Positions 1-5,293 of a stretch of 5,293 nucleotides of DNA are shown one piece after another. The notes below the pieces were generated by a model. That model was not told the DNA's origin, did no database searches, and saw only the letters and a program-made list of their open reading frames with translations. Numbering within the stretch: the stretch's first letter is position 1; every line of letters starts with the position of its first letter. The stretch lies in contig DMIX01000289.1 of NCBI GenBank assembly GCA_003451975.1, positions 1-5,293 on the forward strand, read 5' to 3'. This DNA comes from Propionibacteriaceae bacterium (GTDB lineage: Bacteria; Actinomycetota; Actinomycetes; Propionibacteriales; Propionibacteriaceae). The position numbers and the translations under genes were made by a program.

Positions 1-70
1 CCCCCGGCAGGATTCGAACCTGCGCTCCCGCCTCCGGAGGGCGGTGCTCTATCCCCTGAGCTACGGGGGC
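1..70 (-). tRNA. tRNA-Arg (anticodon CCG), 3' end cut by window edge
   Basis: Read on the minus strand, a complete cloverleaf can be drawn. It has acceptor strand GCCCCCG (70-64), a D arm with stem GCTC/GAGC, anticodon stem CCGCC/GGCGG around the 7-base loop CTCCGGA, a 4-base variable loop, and T arm GCAGG-TTCGAAT-CCTGC. The 3' acceptor strand CGGGGG reaches position 1. The loop places CCG at positions 34-36, which reads the arginine codon CGG. The last acceptor base and the discriminator base fall outside the window, and no CCA can be seen. The gene is divergent from lysA. From memory, a tRNA-Arg lies close to argS-lysA in mycobacteria, so the position fits, although no argS lies between the tRNA and lysA here. 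Confidence 0.97.
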
Positions 71-96
71 CAAACCCACGATCTGGGCCGTGGAGC

Positions 97-105
97 ACTG
101 TATCA
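97..105 (-). promoter_or_regulatory. candidate extended -10 promoter of the tRNA-Arg gene
   Basis: On the minus strand this reads TGATACAGT, that is TGn followed by TACAGT, a 4/6 match to TATAAT with the conserved first A and last T. Transcription would begin near position 90, leaving about 20 bases before the mature tRNA 5' end at 70, a normal leader length. No good -35 hexamer lies 16-18 bases upstream, so the call depends on the extended -10 form. This is inference from motif and position only. Confidence 0.35.
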
Positions 106-212
106 AACCCAGCGGGTGTGAGGCGCATCGACTTTCGGCGAGGGTGCGGATCGGCGTCCACATCGCTGCGGGAGGTGCCGCGCGGGTTGTTGCTTCTGGC
201 ACAGTTGCGGTC

Positions 213-1628
213 ATGAGTCATATGCATGTCGCCGGCGAGATTCACGCCGAGGTGACCTCACCTGCTCCGGTGTGGTTGACCCGGCCCGCTGATATGAACG
301 CGCTTCCGGCGAAGTTGTGGAGCAAGACTGCTCGGCGCTGCGACGACGGCATGCTTCAGATCGGAGGTGTGCGCGCCGACGAATTGGTAGCACAGGTCGG
401 GACTCCGGTCTATGTCCTTGATGAGGAGGACTTCCGTGGTCGGGCAGCCGCTTGGCGCGATGCCTTCGCCGGATGGACCGTTTACTACGCCGGAAAGGCC
501 TTCCTCAGCGGCACCGTCGCGCGCTGGGTTTCCGAGGAGGGACTCAGCCTGGATGTCTGCACCCTGGGCGAACTCACTCTCGCATTGCGAGCGGGCTTCG
601 ATCCGGCCCGCATTGGCCATCACGGCAACAACAAGTCTGAGGCGGAGTTACGGCTCGCGCTGACCAGTGGCGTGGGTCGCATCATCGTCGACTCCTCCGA
701 CGAGATCACCCTGCTGGAGCGCCTGTGTGACGAACTCGGCACCACCGCCAAGGTGATGGTGCGCGTCACCACCGGGGTTGAGGCTCATACTCACGAGTAC
801 ATCGCGACCGCTCATGAAGATCAGAAGTTCGGCTTCTCCATCGCTTCGGGGCAAGCGCTGGTGGGGCTGTTCCGCTGTCACCATTCGCCGCGCCTAGAGT
901 TGCTGGGAGTTCACTCCCACATCGGTAGCCAGATTTTCGATACTCATGGTTTCGAGGTGGCAGCGCGTCGCACATTGAAGCTGTTCGCGCAGTTCAAAGA
1001 GGCAGTGGGGCTGAATCTGCCGCAGTTGGATCTCGGCGGCGGCTTCGGCATCGCCTACATCAAAGAGGACGACCCTTCCTCGCCGCAGCAACTCGCCGAC
1101 AACCTTCGCGAGATCGTGGACCACGAATGCCGCGGCTTCGGCCTCGACACTCCCGAAGTGTCCTTGGAGCCGGGTCGCGCCATCGTCGGCCCGGCCGGAA
1201 CGGCGATCTATCGCGTGGGCACGGTCAAGCCGGTCGATATCGGTACTGGTCTGACTCGGCGCTATCTGTCGACCGATGGCGGCATGAGCGACAATGTGCG
1301 CCCGGCGCTGTACGGCGCGGAGTATTCGGCCAGCCTGGCGAACCGGGCCTCTGAGGCCGAGCCGGTGGTTTCCCGCGTGGTGGGTCTGCACTGCGAAGGC
1401 GGGGACATCCTGGTTCGAGATGAGTTCCTGCCCGACGACGTGCGGGTGGGCGATCTGCTGGCGGTACCGGCTGCCGGGGCGTACAGCCGATCCATGGCCA
1501 GCAACTACAATCACACCCCGCGGCCCCCGGTGGTCGCGGTCCGCGACGGACGAGTCACCACTGTGTTGCGCCGTGAGACCCTGGACGATGTCCTGGCCCT
1601 CGACGCTGGGCTCGGTGGAGAGGACTGA
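213..1628 (+). CDS. lysA: diaminopimelate decarboxylase
   Basis: LysA converts meso-2,6-diaminopimelate to L-lysine and CO2 with pyridoxal phosphate (PLP), the final cytosolic step of lysine synthesis. The 471-residue product has the fold-type III decarboxylase layout. The PLP-binding lysine is K95 in YYAGKAF, and HSHIGSQ lies at 234-240. The glycine-rich phosphate-binding motif DLGGGFG begins at 273, and EPGR is at 319-322. CEGGD at 394-398 supplies the cysteine that reaches the partner active site in this family, and Y424 lies in GAY near the C-terminus. The frame is open from GTG at 90, but the ATG at 213 gives an N-terminus (MSHMHVAGEIHAEV) resembling actinomycete LysA proteins as I recall them; ATG at 222 is an alternative. 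Neither has an SD site, so the mRNA may be leaderless or initiate weakly. It is the first gene of a three-gene operon, ending one base before hom. Confidence 0.95.
   Translation: MSHMHVAGEIHAEVTSPAPVWLTRPADMNALPAKLWSKTARRCDDGMLQIGGVRADELVAQVGTPVYVLDEEDFRGRAAAWRDAFAGWTVYYAGKAFLSGTVARWVSEEGLSLDVCTLGELTLALRAGFDPARIGHHGNNKSEAELRLALTSGVGRIIVDSSDEITLLERLCDELGTTAKVMVRVTTGVEAHTHEYIATAHEDQKFGFSIASGQALVGLFRCHHSPRLELLGVHSHIGSQIFDTHGFEVAARRTLKLFAQFKEAVGLNLPQLDLGGGFGIAYIKEDDPSSPQQLADNLREIVDHECRGFGLDTPEVSLEPGRAIVGPAGTAIYRVGTVKPVDIGTGLTRRYLSTDGGMSDNVRPALYGAEYSASLANRASEAEPVVSRVVGLHCEGGDILVRDEFLPDDVRVGDLLAVPAAGAYSRSMASNYNHTPRPPVVAVRDGRVTTVLRRETLDDVLALDAGLGGED
1617..1624 (+). promoter_or_regulatory. ribosome binding site of hom
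   Basis: GGAGAGGA lies inside the last codons of lysA, five bases before the ATG at 1630. It decides the start against the upstream in-frame ATG at 1294, which lies deep within lysA. The layout suggests translational coupling to lysA. Confidence 0.7.
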
Positions 1629-1629
1629 T

Positions 1630-2919
1630 ATGGGCAAGTCGACGCCGCTGAAGGTGGCGCTGTTGGGCTGTGGAGTCGTCGGTTCACAGGTGGCTCGGCT
1701 GTTGATCGAGCAGGCCGACGATCTGCGGGCCCGCGTGGGACGTCCGCTGGAACTGGTCGGTATCGCGGTGCGCCGCCCCGACGTGGAACGTCCCGGCATC
1801 GACCCCGCGCTGCTGACCACCGATGCCGACGCGCTGGTCGCGCGTGGCGACATTGATCTGGTGATCGAGCTCGTGGGTGGCCTCGAGCCTGCTCGCAGTC
1901 TGATCCTGGCCGCGATCCGGCACGGAGCTTCGGTCGTCACCGCGAATAAGGCGTTGCTGGCCGAGGACGGCCCCACCATCTATTCCGCCGCCGAGGAGGC
2001 TGGCGTGGATGTCTACTACGAGGCCGCGGTTGCCGGCGCGATTCCGATCGTGCGACCCCTGCGTGAGTCCTTGGTCGGTGATGAGGTCACTGCGGTGATG
2101 GGCATCGTCAACGGGACCACCAACTACATCCTCGACAAGATGCATACCGAGGGCGCCGACTTCGCCGAAGCGCTGGGCGATGCGCAGCGCCTCGGGTACG
2201 CCGAAGCTGATCCCACCGCCGATATCGAGGGCTACGACGCTGCGGCGAAAGCGGCGCTGTTGGCCAGCCTGGCTTTCCACTCCCGGGTGCAACTCGCCGA
2301 CGTGGTCCGCGAAGGCATCACCTCAGTCAGCAAGGCCGACATCACTGCGGCCGAAGAGATGGGCTGCGTGGTCAAGTTGTTGGCCCGCTGCACCCTCGGC
2401 GAGGACGGCTCGATCGCGGTGGGGGTGCATCCGACGATGGTGCCGTTGTCCCATCCGCTGGCCGCCATCCCGGGCGCCTACAACGCCATTTTCATCGAGT
2501 CGCGCAATGCCGGCCGGTTGATGTTCATGGGGCCCGGTGCTGGTGGAGCGCCGACCGCTTCGGCGGTGTTGGGCGATCTGGTGACCGCCGCCCGCAACCG
2601 GGTGCGCAACGGTCGCGGCCCGGGGGAGTCCAGCTACTCCGGACGGGCCATCACCGATCCCGGTGATGTGGTGTCGCGCTACTACGCCGCCATGACCGTG
2701 CACGATGAGCCCGGAGTGCTGGCCGCCGTCGCAGAGGCCTTTTCCCGTCATGGTGTTTCGTTGCAGGCCGTTCGTCAGGAGAGTGAGGGCGAACAGGCCC
2801 GGCTGGGTGTGATGACCCACGCTGCGCGACATCGTCAGGTGTTGACTGCGATCGAGGAGCTGGATCGCATGCCCGAGGTTCACCCCGGGATCGCATTGAT
2901 GCATGTGGAGGGAGCCTGA
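1630..2919 (+). CDS. hom: homoserine dehydrogenase (monofunctional, with ACT domain)
   Basis: Hom reduces aspartate semialdehyde to homoserine with NAD(P)H, committing carbon to threonine, methionine and isoleucine. The 429-residue protein begins with a Rossmann nucleotide-binding domain, with GCGVVG at 13-18. VTANK follows, with N106 and K107. The catalytic/dimerisation domain carries NGTTNYIL at 161-168 and the substrate-site block ADPTADIEGYDAAAK. By comparison with the yeast enzyme, E192, D203 and K207 correspond to the homoserine-binding and catalytic residues. Residues from about 350 to the end form an ACT domain (YYAAMTVHDEPGVLAAVAEA), the usual site of threonine feedback in this family. 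Length is normal for the actinobacterial monofunctional type, with no fused aspartate kinase. The gene starts one base after lysA and ends one base before thrH, so it is almost certainly cotranscribed with both. Confidence 0.96.
   Translation: MGKSTPLKVALLGCGVVGSQVARLLIEQADDLRARVGRPLELVGIAVRRPDVERPGIDPALLTTDADALVARGDIDLVIELVGGLEPARSLILAAIRHGASVVTANKALLAEDGPTIYSAAEEAGVDVYYEAAVAGAIPIVRPLRESLVGDEVTAVMGIVNGTTNYILDKMHTEGADFAEALGDAQRLGYAEADPTADIEGYDAAAKAALLASLAFHSRVQLADVVREGITSVSKADITAAEEMGCVVKLLARCTLGEDGSIAVGVHPTMVPLSHPLAAIPGAYNAIFIESRNAGRLMFMGPGAGGAPTASAVLGDLVTAARNRVRNGRGPGESSYSGRAITDPGDVVSRYYAAMTVHDEPGVLAAVAEAFSRHGVSLQAVRQESEGEQARLGVMTHAARHRQVLTAIEELDRMPEVHPGIALMHVEGA
2907..2914 (+). promoter_or_regulatory. 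ribosome binding site of thrH
   Basis: GGAGGGAG lies in the last codons of hom, six bases before the ATG at 2921. It favours this start over the in-frame ATG at 2903, which would add six residues and lies upstream of the SD. Confidence 0.7.
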
Positions 2920-2920
2920 G

Positions 2921-3520
2921 ATGGAGTTGGCCTGCCTTGACCTGGAAGGTGTGCTGGTCCCCGAGATCTGGATCGGTGTGGCCAAGGCCACCGGGATCGA
3001 TGATCTGCGCCTGACCACCCGCGACATCTCCGACTACGACGAGTTGATGCAGCATCGGTTGCGCGTGATGGCCGAGTACGGAGTGAGCCTGAGCCAGATT
3101 CAGGCCGTCATCGCTGAGATGGGGCCGTTGCCGGGAGCTGCAGAGTTCCTCGACTGGCTGCGTGGACGCTTCCAGGTGGTGATCCTCTCTGACACCTTCT
3201 ACGAGTTCGGCATGCCGTTGATGGCCCAGCTCGGCTTCCCCACGCTGCTGTGTCACAAGCTGGAGATCCGTGATGATCGGGTGGTCGGCTATCGGCTGCG
3301 GCAGCCCGATGCCAAGCGGGCGGCAGTGCGTGCTTTCCACGACTTGAACTACCGAGTGGTGGCCACCGGTGATTCCTACAACGACACCGCAATGCTGGGC
3401 GAAGCCGATGCCGGGATTCTGTTCTGCCCGCCGGAGAACGTGATCGCGGAATTCCCGCAGTTTCCGGTGGTGACCGATTACCAGCAGCTCCAGCACGCCT
3501 TTGACAACGCGCTGAACTGA
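2921..3520 (+). CDS. thrH: ThrH: phosphoserine phosphatase / homoserine phosphotransferase (HAD family)
   Basis: The 199-residue protein closely follows Pseudomonas aeruginosa ThrH as I recall it, including the N-terminus MELACLDLEGVLVPEIW and the segment LGFPTLLCHKLEI. ThrH removes phosphate from L-phosphoserine or passes it to homoserine, giving the O-phosphohomoserine that threonine synthase needs. All four haloacid-dehalogenase motifs are visible. Motif I is DLEGV with nucleophile D7 and E9 in place of the usual second aspartate, as in ThrH. Motif II is S90 in ILSDTF, motif III is K132, and motif IV is GDSYND at 150-155 with D151 and D155 for Mg2+. The helical cap lies between motifs I and II. 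The gene follows hom by one base and has its own strong SD. It occupies the place where thrC and thrB sit in many actinobacteria. A plain SerB phosphatase is the alternative, but the ThrH-specific sequence makes it less likely. Confidence 0.93.
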   Translation: MELACLDLEGVLVPEIWIGVAKATGIDDLRLTTRDISDYDELMQHRLRVMAEYGVSLSQIQAVIAEMGPLPGAAEFLDWLRGRFQVVILSDTFYEFGMPLMAQLGFPTLLCHKLEIRDDRVVGYRLRQPDAKRAAVRAFHDLNYRVVATGDSYNDTAMLGEADAGILFCPPENVIAEFPQFPVVTDYQQLQHAFDNALN

Positions 3521-3535
3521 GCGCGATCCGCTCAG
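3517..3535 (+). terminator. possible weak terminator hairpin at the thrH stop
   Basis: CTGAGCG (3517-3523) and CGCTCAG (3529-3535) form a perfect 7-bp stem around the 5-base loop CGATC, and the stem includes the thrH stop codon. No T tract follows, so this is not a canonical intrinsic terminator. It could be a U-less terminator, an mRNA 3'-end stabiliser, or chance. It is the best inverted repeat between thrH and rho. Confidence 0.3.
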
Positions 3536-3667
3536 GCTCGCCGAGTAGGGCATCGCCGCCGGTGGGTGCTACAGAGGAGGCGCGCCTTCAGAGCGCATGC
3601 CCCTCAGATCGGGCAAGACGAACCCGAGATCACTTGAGTGTCGTCGAGAAAGCACAGCATTGGATCA

Positions 3668-3703
3668 TCGAATCTGGCTGACATTTCGGATCTGGCCGAT
3701 ATT
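3668..3703 (+). repeat. 18-bp imperfect tandem duplication in the rho leader
   Basis: Two abutting 18-base copies, TCGAATCTGGCTGACATT (3668-3685) and TCGGATCTGGCCGATATT (3686-3703), match at 15 of 18 positions, and all three differences are transitions. In the frame that starts at GTG 3638 and stops at TAA 3707, the copies read SNLADI and SDLADI. Two of the changes are silent third-position changes and one is Asn/Asp. The repeat lies in a locally AT-richer part of the region about 75-110 bases before the rho start. Its role is unknown; it may belong to a short leader ORF or to an RNA or protein binding site. Confidence 0.8.
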
Positions 3704-3726
3704 CCCTAATCGCTCGCACAGAGCGC

Positions 3727-3772
3727 GGGTGGGCTTGCCTGGACGGACCGGTGAGCCACCCTTTCCGAAAGG
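3727..3772 (+). promoter_or_regulatory. candidate competing hairpins masking the rho ribosome binding site
   Basis: GGGTGGGCT (3727-3735) can pair with AGCCACCC (3754-3761) as an 8-bp stem with one bulged G and an 18-base loop, followed by TTT. CCTTT (3760-3764) can instead pair with AAAGG (3768-3772) across the loop CCG, burying the rho SD. Both pairings use bases 3760-3761, so they compete. Rho is known to control its own expression in other bacteria, which makes a leader switch plausible, but only the pairing potential is seen here. Confidence 0.3.
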
Positions 3773-3774
3773 AA
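3767..3774 (+). promoter_or_regulatory. ribosome binding site of rho
   Basis: GAAAGGAA ends four bases before the GTG at 3779 and sets the rho start. AAAGGA is the core SD match. It lies partly inside the small hairpin at 3760-3772. Confidence 0.65.
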
Positions 3775-3778
3775 TTCA

Positions 3779-5293
3779 GTGACCGACACTGTCGAAGACG
3801 CGAATCCTCAGACTTCTGGACGCTCCGGTTTGGACGCGATGCTGCTGCCCGAGCTGAAGAAGCTCGGCGCGTCCTTGGGGGTGAAGGGCACCGGCGCCAT
3901 GCGCAAGGGTGCCCTCATCGACGCGATCAAGTCCGCTCAACGCAGCGGGTCGAACACCACCGAGACCTCGGCGTCACGCAAGCGCACCGCAGCGCAGCCG
4001 GCCGAACAACCCACGCTGGTTGCCCCGGACGGTCCGCCGGCCGCCGCTGGTGAGGTTGACGACGTGGCCGCGCGCCTAGAGGCGTTGAAGGCTGGTGACA
4101 AGAACCCCCAGCGCAGTCGCCGCAACGACGGCGGCGAGTCGGGCGGCTCAAGCCAGCGCGGCAACGACCAACAGCGCGGTAATGACCAGCGCGGCAACGA
4201 CCAACAGCGCGGTAATGACCAGCGCGGCAATGACCAGCGCGGCAATGACCAGCGCGGCAATGACCAGGCCAAAGGCGGCAACAGCCGTGATGACGACGAG
4301 TTCGGGGGCGGTCGTCGCAGCCGCCGTCGTCGGAACCGAGATCGCCAGAGTCGGCGTCGGAGCGGCGGCTCGGGCGGCATGAACGGTCTGGAGCGCATGG
4401 AGGCAGAGCCCGTCGTCAGTGAAGACGATGTGCTGCTCGATATCTCCGGCATCCTGGACGTGCTCGACAACTACGCCTTCGTGCGGACCTCCGGCTATCT
4501 GCCGGGCTCAGGCGATGCCTATGTGTCGTTGTCGATGGTCCGCAAGTGGGGCCTGCGCAAGGGCGACATCGTCACCGGTGCGATTCGAGCACCCAAGGAC
4601 GGTGAGCGTCGCGAAAAGTTCAATCCGCTGGTGCGCATCGACACGATCAACGCCGATTCCCCCGAGAAGGCCAAGGATCGGCCGGAGTTCAACAAGCTCA
4701 CCCCGCTGTATCCCGCCGAGCGGCTTCGCTTGGAGACCACGCCGATGAATATGACCGGGCGCATCATCGATCTGGTGTCGCCGGTGGGTAAGGGGCAGCG
4801 TGGTCTGATCGTGTCGCCGCCAAAGGCCGGCAAGACCTTGGTGATGCAAGCGATCGCCAACGCCATCACCGCCAACAACCCCGAGGTCCACCTGATGGTG
4901 GTCCTGGTCGACGAGCGACCTGAGGAAGTGACCGACTTCCAGCGCACCACCTCCGGTGAGGTGATCGCCTCCACCTTCGATCGACCCGCTGACGATCACA
5001 CCACGATCGCCGAGTTGGCCATCGAGCGTGCCAAGCGGCTGGTGGAACTCGGCAAGGACGTGGTCGTGCTGTTGGACGGCATCACCCGGTTGGGCCGGGC
5101 CTATAACTTGGCCGCGCCAGCCTCGGGACGCATCCTTTCCGGTGGTGTCGACTCAGCGGCGCTGTATCCGCCCAAGAAGTTCTTCGGCGCGGCCCGCAAT
5201 ATCGAGGACGGCGGCTCGCTCACCATCTTGGCCACTGCTCTGATCGAGACCGGCTCGAAGATGGATGAAGTGATCTTCGAGGAGTTCAAGGGC
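3779..5293 (+). CDS. rho: transcription termination factor Rho, 3' end outside window
   Basis: Rho is the hexameric RNA-dependent ATPase that ends transcription at untranslated, C-rich RNA. A single frame of 505 codons is open from GTG 3779 to the window end. Residues 18-55 match the Rho N-terminal helical domain ([18 protein letters not shown]). Residues about 56-210 are a low-complexity insertion: an Ala/Pro/Glu part, seven QRGND repeats at 126-162, then an Arg-rich tract at 179-195. An OB-fold RNA-binding domain follows at about 216-290 ([20 protein letters not shown]). The RecA-like motor has the Walker A motif PPKAGKT at 347-353 with K352, Walker B VVVLLD ending at D433, and the Q-loop LSGGV at 453-457. 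From Walker A to the end it aligns with E. coli Rho without gaps as I recall that sequence, at an offset of about 168 residues, so roughly 80-90 residues are missing. The R-loop lies beyond the edge. The 258-base gap from thrH suggests its own control region. Confidence 0.97.
   Translation, partial: MTDTVEDANPQTSGRSGLDAMLLPELKKLGASLGVKGTGAMRKGALIDAIKSAQRSGSNTTETSASRKRTAAQPAEQPTLVAPDGPPAAAGEVDDVAARLEALKAGDKNPQRSRRNDGGESGGSSQRGNDQQRGNDQRGNDQQRGNDQRGNDQRGNDQRGNDQAKGGNSRDDDEFGGGRRSRRRRNRDRQSRRRSGGSGGMNGLERMEAEPVVSEDDVLLDISGILDVLDNYAFVRTSGYLPGSGDAYVSLSMVRKWGLRKGDIVTGAIRAPKDGERREKFNPLVRIDTINADSPEKAKDRPEFNKLTPLYPAERLRLETTPMNMTGRIIDLVSPVGKGQRGLIVSPPKAGKTLVMQAIANAITANNPEVHLMVVLVDERPEEVTDFQRTTSGEVIASTFDRPADDHTTIAELAIERAKRLVELGKDVVVLLDGITRLGRAYNLAAPASGRILSGGVDSAALYPPKKFFGAARNIEDGGSLTILATALIETGSKMDEVIFEEFKG
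4154..4264 (+). repeat. nested in-frame minisatellite in rho encoding QRGND repeats
   Basis: An exact 33-base unit occurs twice (4154-4186 and 4187-4219), each encoding [11 protein letters not shown]. Three exact copies of the 15-base unit CAGCGCGGCAATGAC follow (4220-4264). In all, seven QRGND copies and two extra CAA glutamine codons stay in the rho frame. Codon choices are identical between matching copies, including AAT, which a GC-rich gene would rarely choose repeatedly. That points to recent duplication by slippage or unequal exchange rather than convergent selection. Any change in whole units keeps the frame, so the length may vary between strains. Confidence 0.95.

Noticed and set aside
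1294..1629. In-frame upstream extension of hom to ATG 1294
   Set aside because: It lies wholly inside lysA in another frame, and the strong SD and the Rossmann N-terminus place the start at 1630.
894..1979. Long minus-strand open frame (361 codons) across lysA and hom
   Set aside because: It is antisense to two well-supported genes, has a composition typical of the reverse strand of GC-rich coding DNA, and crosses the gene junction without domain sense.
2651..3553. Minus-strand open frame (300 codons) across hom and thrH
   Set aside because: It is a shadow of two genes whose motifs are complete on the plus strand.
3578..3587. 10-bp palindrome AGGCGCGCCT in the rho leader
   Set aside because: A short GC palindrome is expected by chance in such DNA, and nothing nearby supports an operator.
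3678..3705. CTGACA with TATTCC 16 bases downstream as a rho promoter
   Set aside because: The -10 match is only 3/6 and falls inside the tandem repeat; too weak to annotate without transcript data.
3597..3782. 61-codon plus-strand ORF whose stop overlaps the rho start (GTGA overlap)
   Set aside because: The overlap looks like coupling, but the only purine-rich motif (GAGGAGG at 3574-3580) is 16 bases from the ATG, the protein is unlike anything I recognise, and it conflicts with the leader ORF frame that shows coding-like substitutions.
3937..4470. Minus-strand frame with SLPRW-like repeats
   Set aside because: The repeat is simply the QRGND array of rho read on the opposite strand; the Rho frame continues through it with conserved domains on both sides.

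Overview
The window is a 5.3 kb stretch of GC-rich chromosome from a high-GC Gram-positive bacterium (Actinomycetota). The evidence is the lysA-hom-...-rho gene order, an actinobacterial-type Rho with a long low-complexity insertion in its N-terminal half, and strong G/C preference at third codon positions. A family-level placement cannot be made safely from the sequence alone.

Layout. Bases 1-70 (minus strand) are a tRNA-Arg(CCG), cut two nucleotides short of its 3' end by the window edge. Bases 71-212 are the divergent intergenic region between the tRNA and lysA. It holds a candidate extended -10 element for the tRNA and no convincing plus-strand promoter or Shine-Dalgarno (SD) site. Three plus-strand genes follow as a tight operon: lysA (213-1628, diaminopimelate decarboxylase), hom (1630-2919, homoserine dehydrogenase) and thrH (2921-3520, HAD-family phosphoserine phosphatase / homoserine phosphotransferase). 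Each junction is a stop codon, one base, then ATG, with a strong SD inside the preceding gene. A short inverted repeat spans the thrH stop. Bases 3521-3778 are a 258-base leader region before rho. It contains an 18-bp imperfect tandem duplication and a possible pair of competing RNA structures at the rho SD. rho starts with GTG at 3779 and runs off the right edge; 505 codons are visible and roughly 80-90 more are expected.

Biology. LysA performs the last step of lysine synthesis, while Hom opens the threonine/methionine branch of the same aspartate pathway. In the order I know from mycobacteria and corynebacteria, hom is followed by thrC and thrB and then rho. Here both are absent and thrH sits in their place, so homoserine phosphorylation may use phosphoserine through ThrH rather than ATP through a GHMP kinase (ThrB). 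Threonine synthase (ThrC) must then be encoded elsewhere or be missing.

The two most interesting observations are the thrH substitution and a nested in-frame minisatellite in rho. The minisatellite encodes seven QRGND pentapeptides with identical codon use across copies, followed by an arginine-rich tract, inside the predicted disordered insertion of Rho. I see no mobile element, CRISPR array or phage gene.
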